Shown piece after piece: positions 5,819 through 6,436 of a stretch of 6,436 nucleotides of DNA. A model generated the notes under the pieces. That model did no database searches. It was not told where the DNA came from and worked only from the letters and a program-made list of their open reading frames with translations. The stretch covers positions 1 to 6,436 of the forward strand of contig JAHHSE010000084.1 of NCBI GenBank assembly GCA_020025395.1. Reading direction: 5' to 3'. Both the position numbers and the translations under genes were made by a program. The DNA is from Oscillospiraceae bacterium. GTDB taxonomy: Bacteria; Bacillota; Clostridia; Oscillospirales; Oscillospiraceae. The first letter of the stretch is position 1; each line of letters starts with the position of its first letter.

Positions 5819-6311
5819 ATGGACATCCTCCCCCCTCCCGGGCCGCCCTGCGGCGTTCCGAGTGCTCCATTTCCTGAGTTATCTGATTTATTCTATACCA
5901 TTTCGCCCCAGAAAGGAAGATGTTTTTCGCAAATTTTTGGATTTTTTTACGCAGTGCATTTAAAATTCTCCATGGGATCAGAAAAATTCCGATAATCCAG
6001 GCAATCAGGTCTGCCAGCCGGTATCCCAGCCAGAGCATCCCCCGACTGAGGCACCAGAAATAGAGCACCCCGCCCAAAAACAAAAACGCCACGCCATAGA
6101 GCCGTACCGGGCCGCCCCAGGCCCACTGTGACCAGAGAAACAGCACCCCGGTGAGCAGAAGCCAAAACAGCAGGTCAAGGGCCGATCCCAGCAGCGGCAG
6201 ACGAATCCGGACTCTCAGCACCCGAAACAGGTCATAGAGCAGTCCCGCTGCCAAACCAAGTCCCAGAGCCTGAACAGTGGCCCACATCTGGGCCGCTACA
6301 TCCACTGTCAT
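5625..6311 (-). CDS. yabQ: Spore cortex biosynthesis protein YabQ (3' end uncertain)
   Basis: A polytopic membrane protein needed for spore cortex formation in Bacillus. Four membrane segments are visible at about residues 11-29, 43-60, 71-88 and 101-117. A basic stretch (RKKIQKFAKN) and an amphipathic tail ending near residue 157 follow. The N-terminal LGLAAGLLYDLFRVLR is typical of the family. The frame continues to residue 228, but everything after about 163 lies within divIC and is low-complexity (Gly/Ala/Arg/Lys). This part may be a real long overlap, or the natural end may have been lost through a change in the G6 tract (5830-5835). One base more there would stop the protein about 15 codons later. 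The ATG overlaps the yabP stop as ATGA, which implies translational coupling. Confidence 0.85.
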   Translation of the reverse strand: MTVDVAAQMWATVQALGLGLAAGLLYDLFRVLRVRIRLPLLGSALDLLFWLLLTGVLFLWSQWAWGGPVRLYGVAFLFLGGVLYFWCLSRGMLWLGYRLADLIAWIIGIFLIPWRILNALRKKIQKFAKNIFLSGAKWYRINQITQEMEHSERRRAAREGGGCPYASQTDRMVDKTGHCRTAHLPVHLLRRSARTDPKHPESAAGDSAAGGSADGGKPKAGRGHRKQR

Positions 6312-6436
6312 CCGCCCAGCAGCCGGGAGAGCAGCCCGCCCCGCTCCCGTCCCATGGCCTCATAGGAGAGGGAGTCCGCCAACCCCCCCCCCTTCAGATC
6401 GCCCCCAACCAGAGACAGCTTCTCAATGTGCAGATC
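6308..6436 (-). CDS. yabP: Sporulation protein YabP, C-terminal part (partial)
   Basis: Only the last 42 codons are in the window. The product begins DLHIEKLSLVGGDLKGGGLA, continues with DSLSYEAMGRERGG and ends LLSRLLGG. The IEKLSL-GGDL and D-SLSYE pattern and a C-terminal SRL ending are those of YabP, a spore coat/cortex protein encoded directly before yabQ in Bacillus and Clostridia. The stop TGA (6308-6310) overlaps the yabQ start ATG (6309-6311). A run of ten G (6383-6392) encodes the glycine stretch. The identification rests on a short fragment plus gene order. Confidence 0.82.
   Translation of the reverse strand, partial: DLHIEKLSLVGGDLKGGGLADSLSYEAMGRERGGLLSRLLGG

Overview
The window reads as chromosomal DNA of a spore-forming, GC-rich member of the Clostridia, most likely Oscillospiraceae-like. 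The organism call is inference. It rests on strong AGGAG-type ribosome binding sites, low-GC extended -10 promoters in a GC-rich background, a long-form ribosome hibernation factor, and the order yabP-yabQ-divIC-S1 protein known from Bacillus and Clostridia. All genes are bacterial in style, and no mobile element, tRNA, rRNA or CRISPR array was seen.

Left part (1-2821, + strand): three closely spaced genes. The first is a 5'-truncated sulfotransferase-like protein. Nine bases later comes a small, divergent adenylylsulfate (APS) kinase homologue, and 30 bases further a PHP-domain phosphoesterase of the RNase AM/nucleoside-3',5'-bisphosphate phosphatase type. Together they look like a self-contained cycle around a 3'-phosphorylated nucleotide donor: one kinase to make the donor (PAPS or an analogue), one transferase to use it, and one phosphatase to destroy the inhibitory 3',5'-bisphosphate by-product. 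This is the most interesting feature of the window. The kinase has lost several residues typical of true APS kinases, so the donor may not be PAPS.

Middle (2822-3590): an extended -10 promoter, a short leader with two mutually exclusive hairpins, and hpf. A very strong bidirectional terminator follows, shared with the convergent gene on the right.

Right of that (3584-4980, - strand): a stand-alone metal-dependent amidohydrolase of unknown substrate with its own promoter, then a 236-base gap. The gap holds an orphan + strand terminator, an upstream hairpin and a plausible + strand promoter (candidate small RNA of about 77 nt), plus the terminator of the next operon.

Right end (4984-6436, - strand): the end of the sporulation/division operon yabP (partial), yabQ, divIC and an S1-domain RNA-binding protein. 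yabP and yabQ share an ATGA stop/start. The yabQ frame runs 194 bases into divIC, with a G6 tract just before the divIC start. A G10 tract lies inside yabP.
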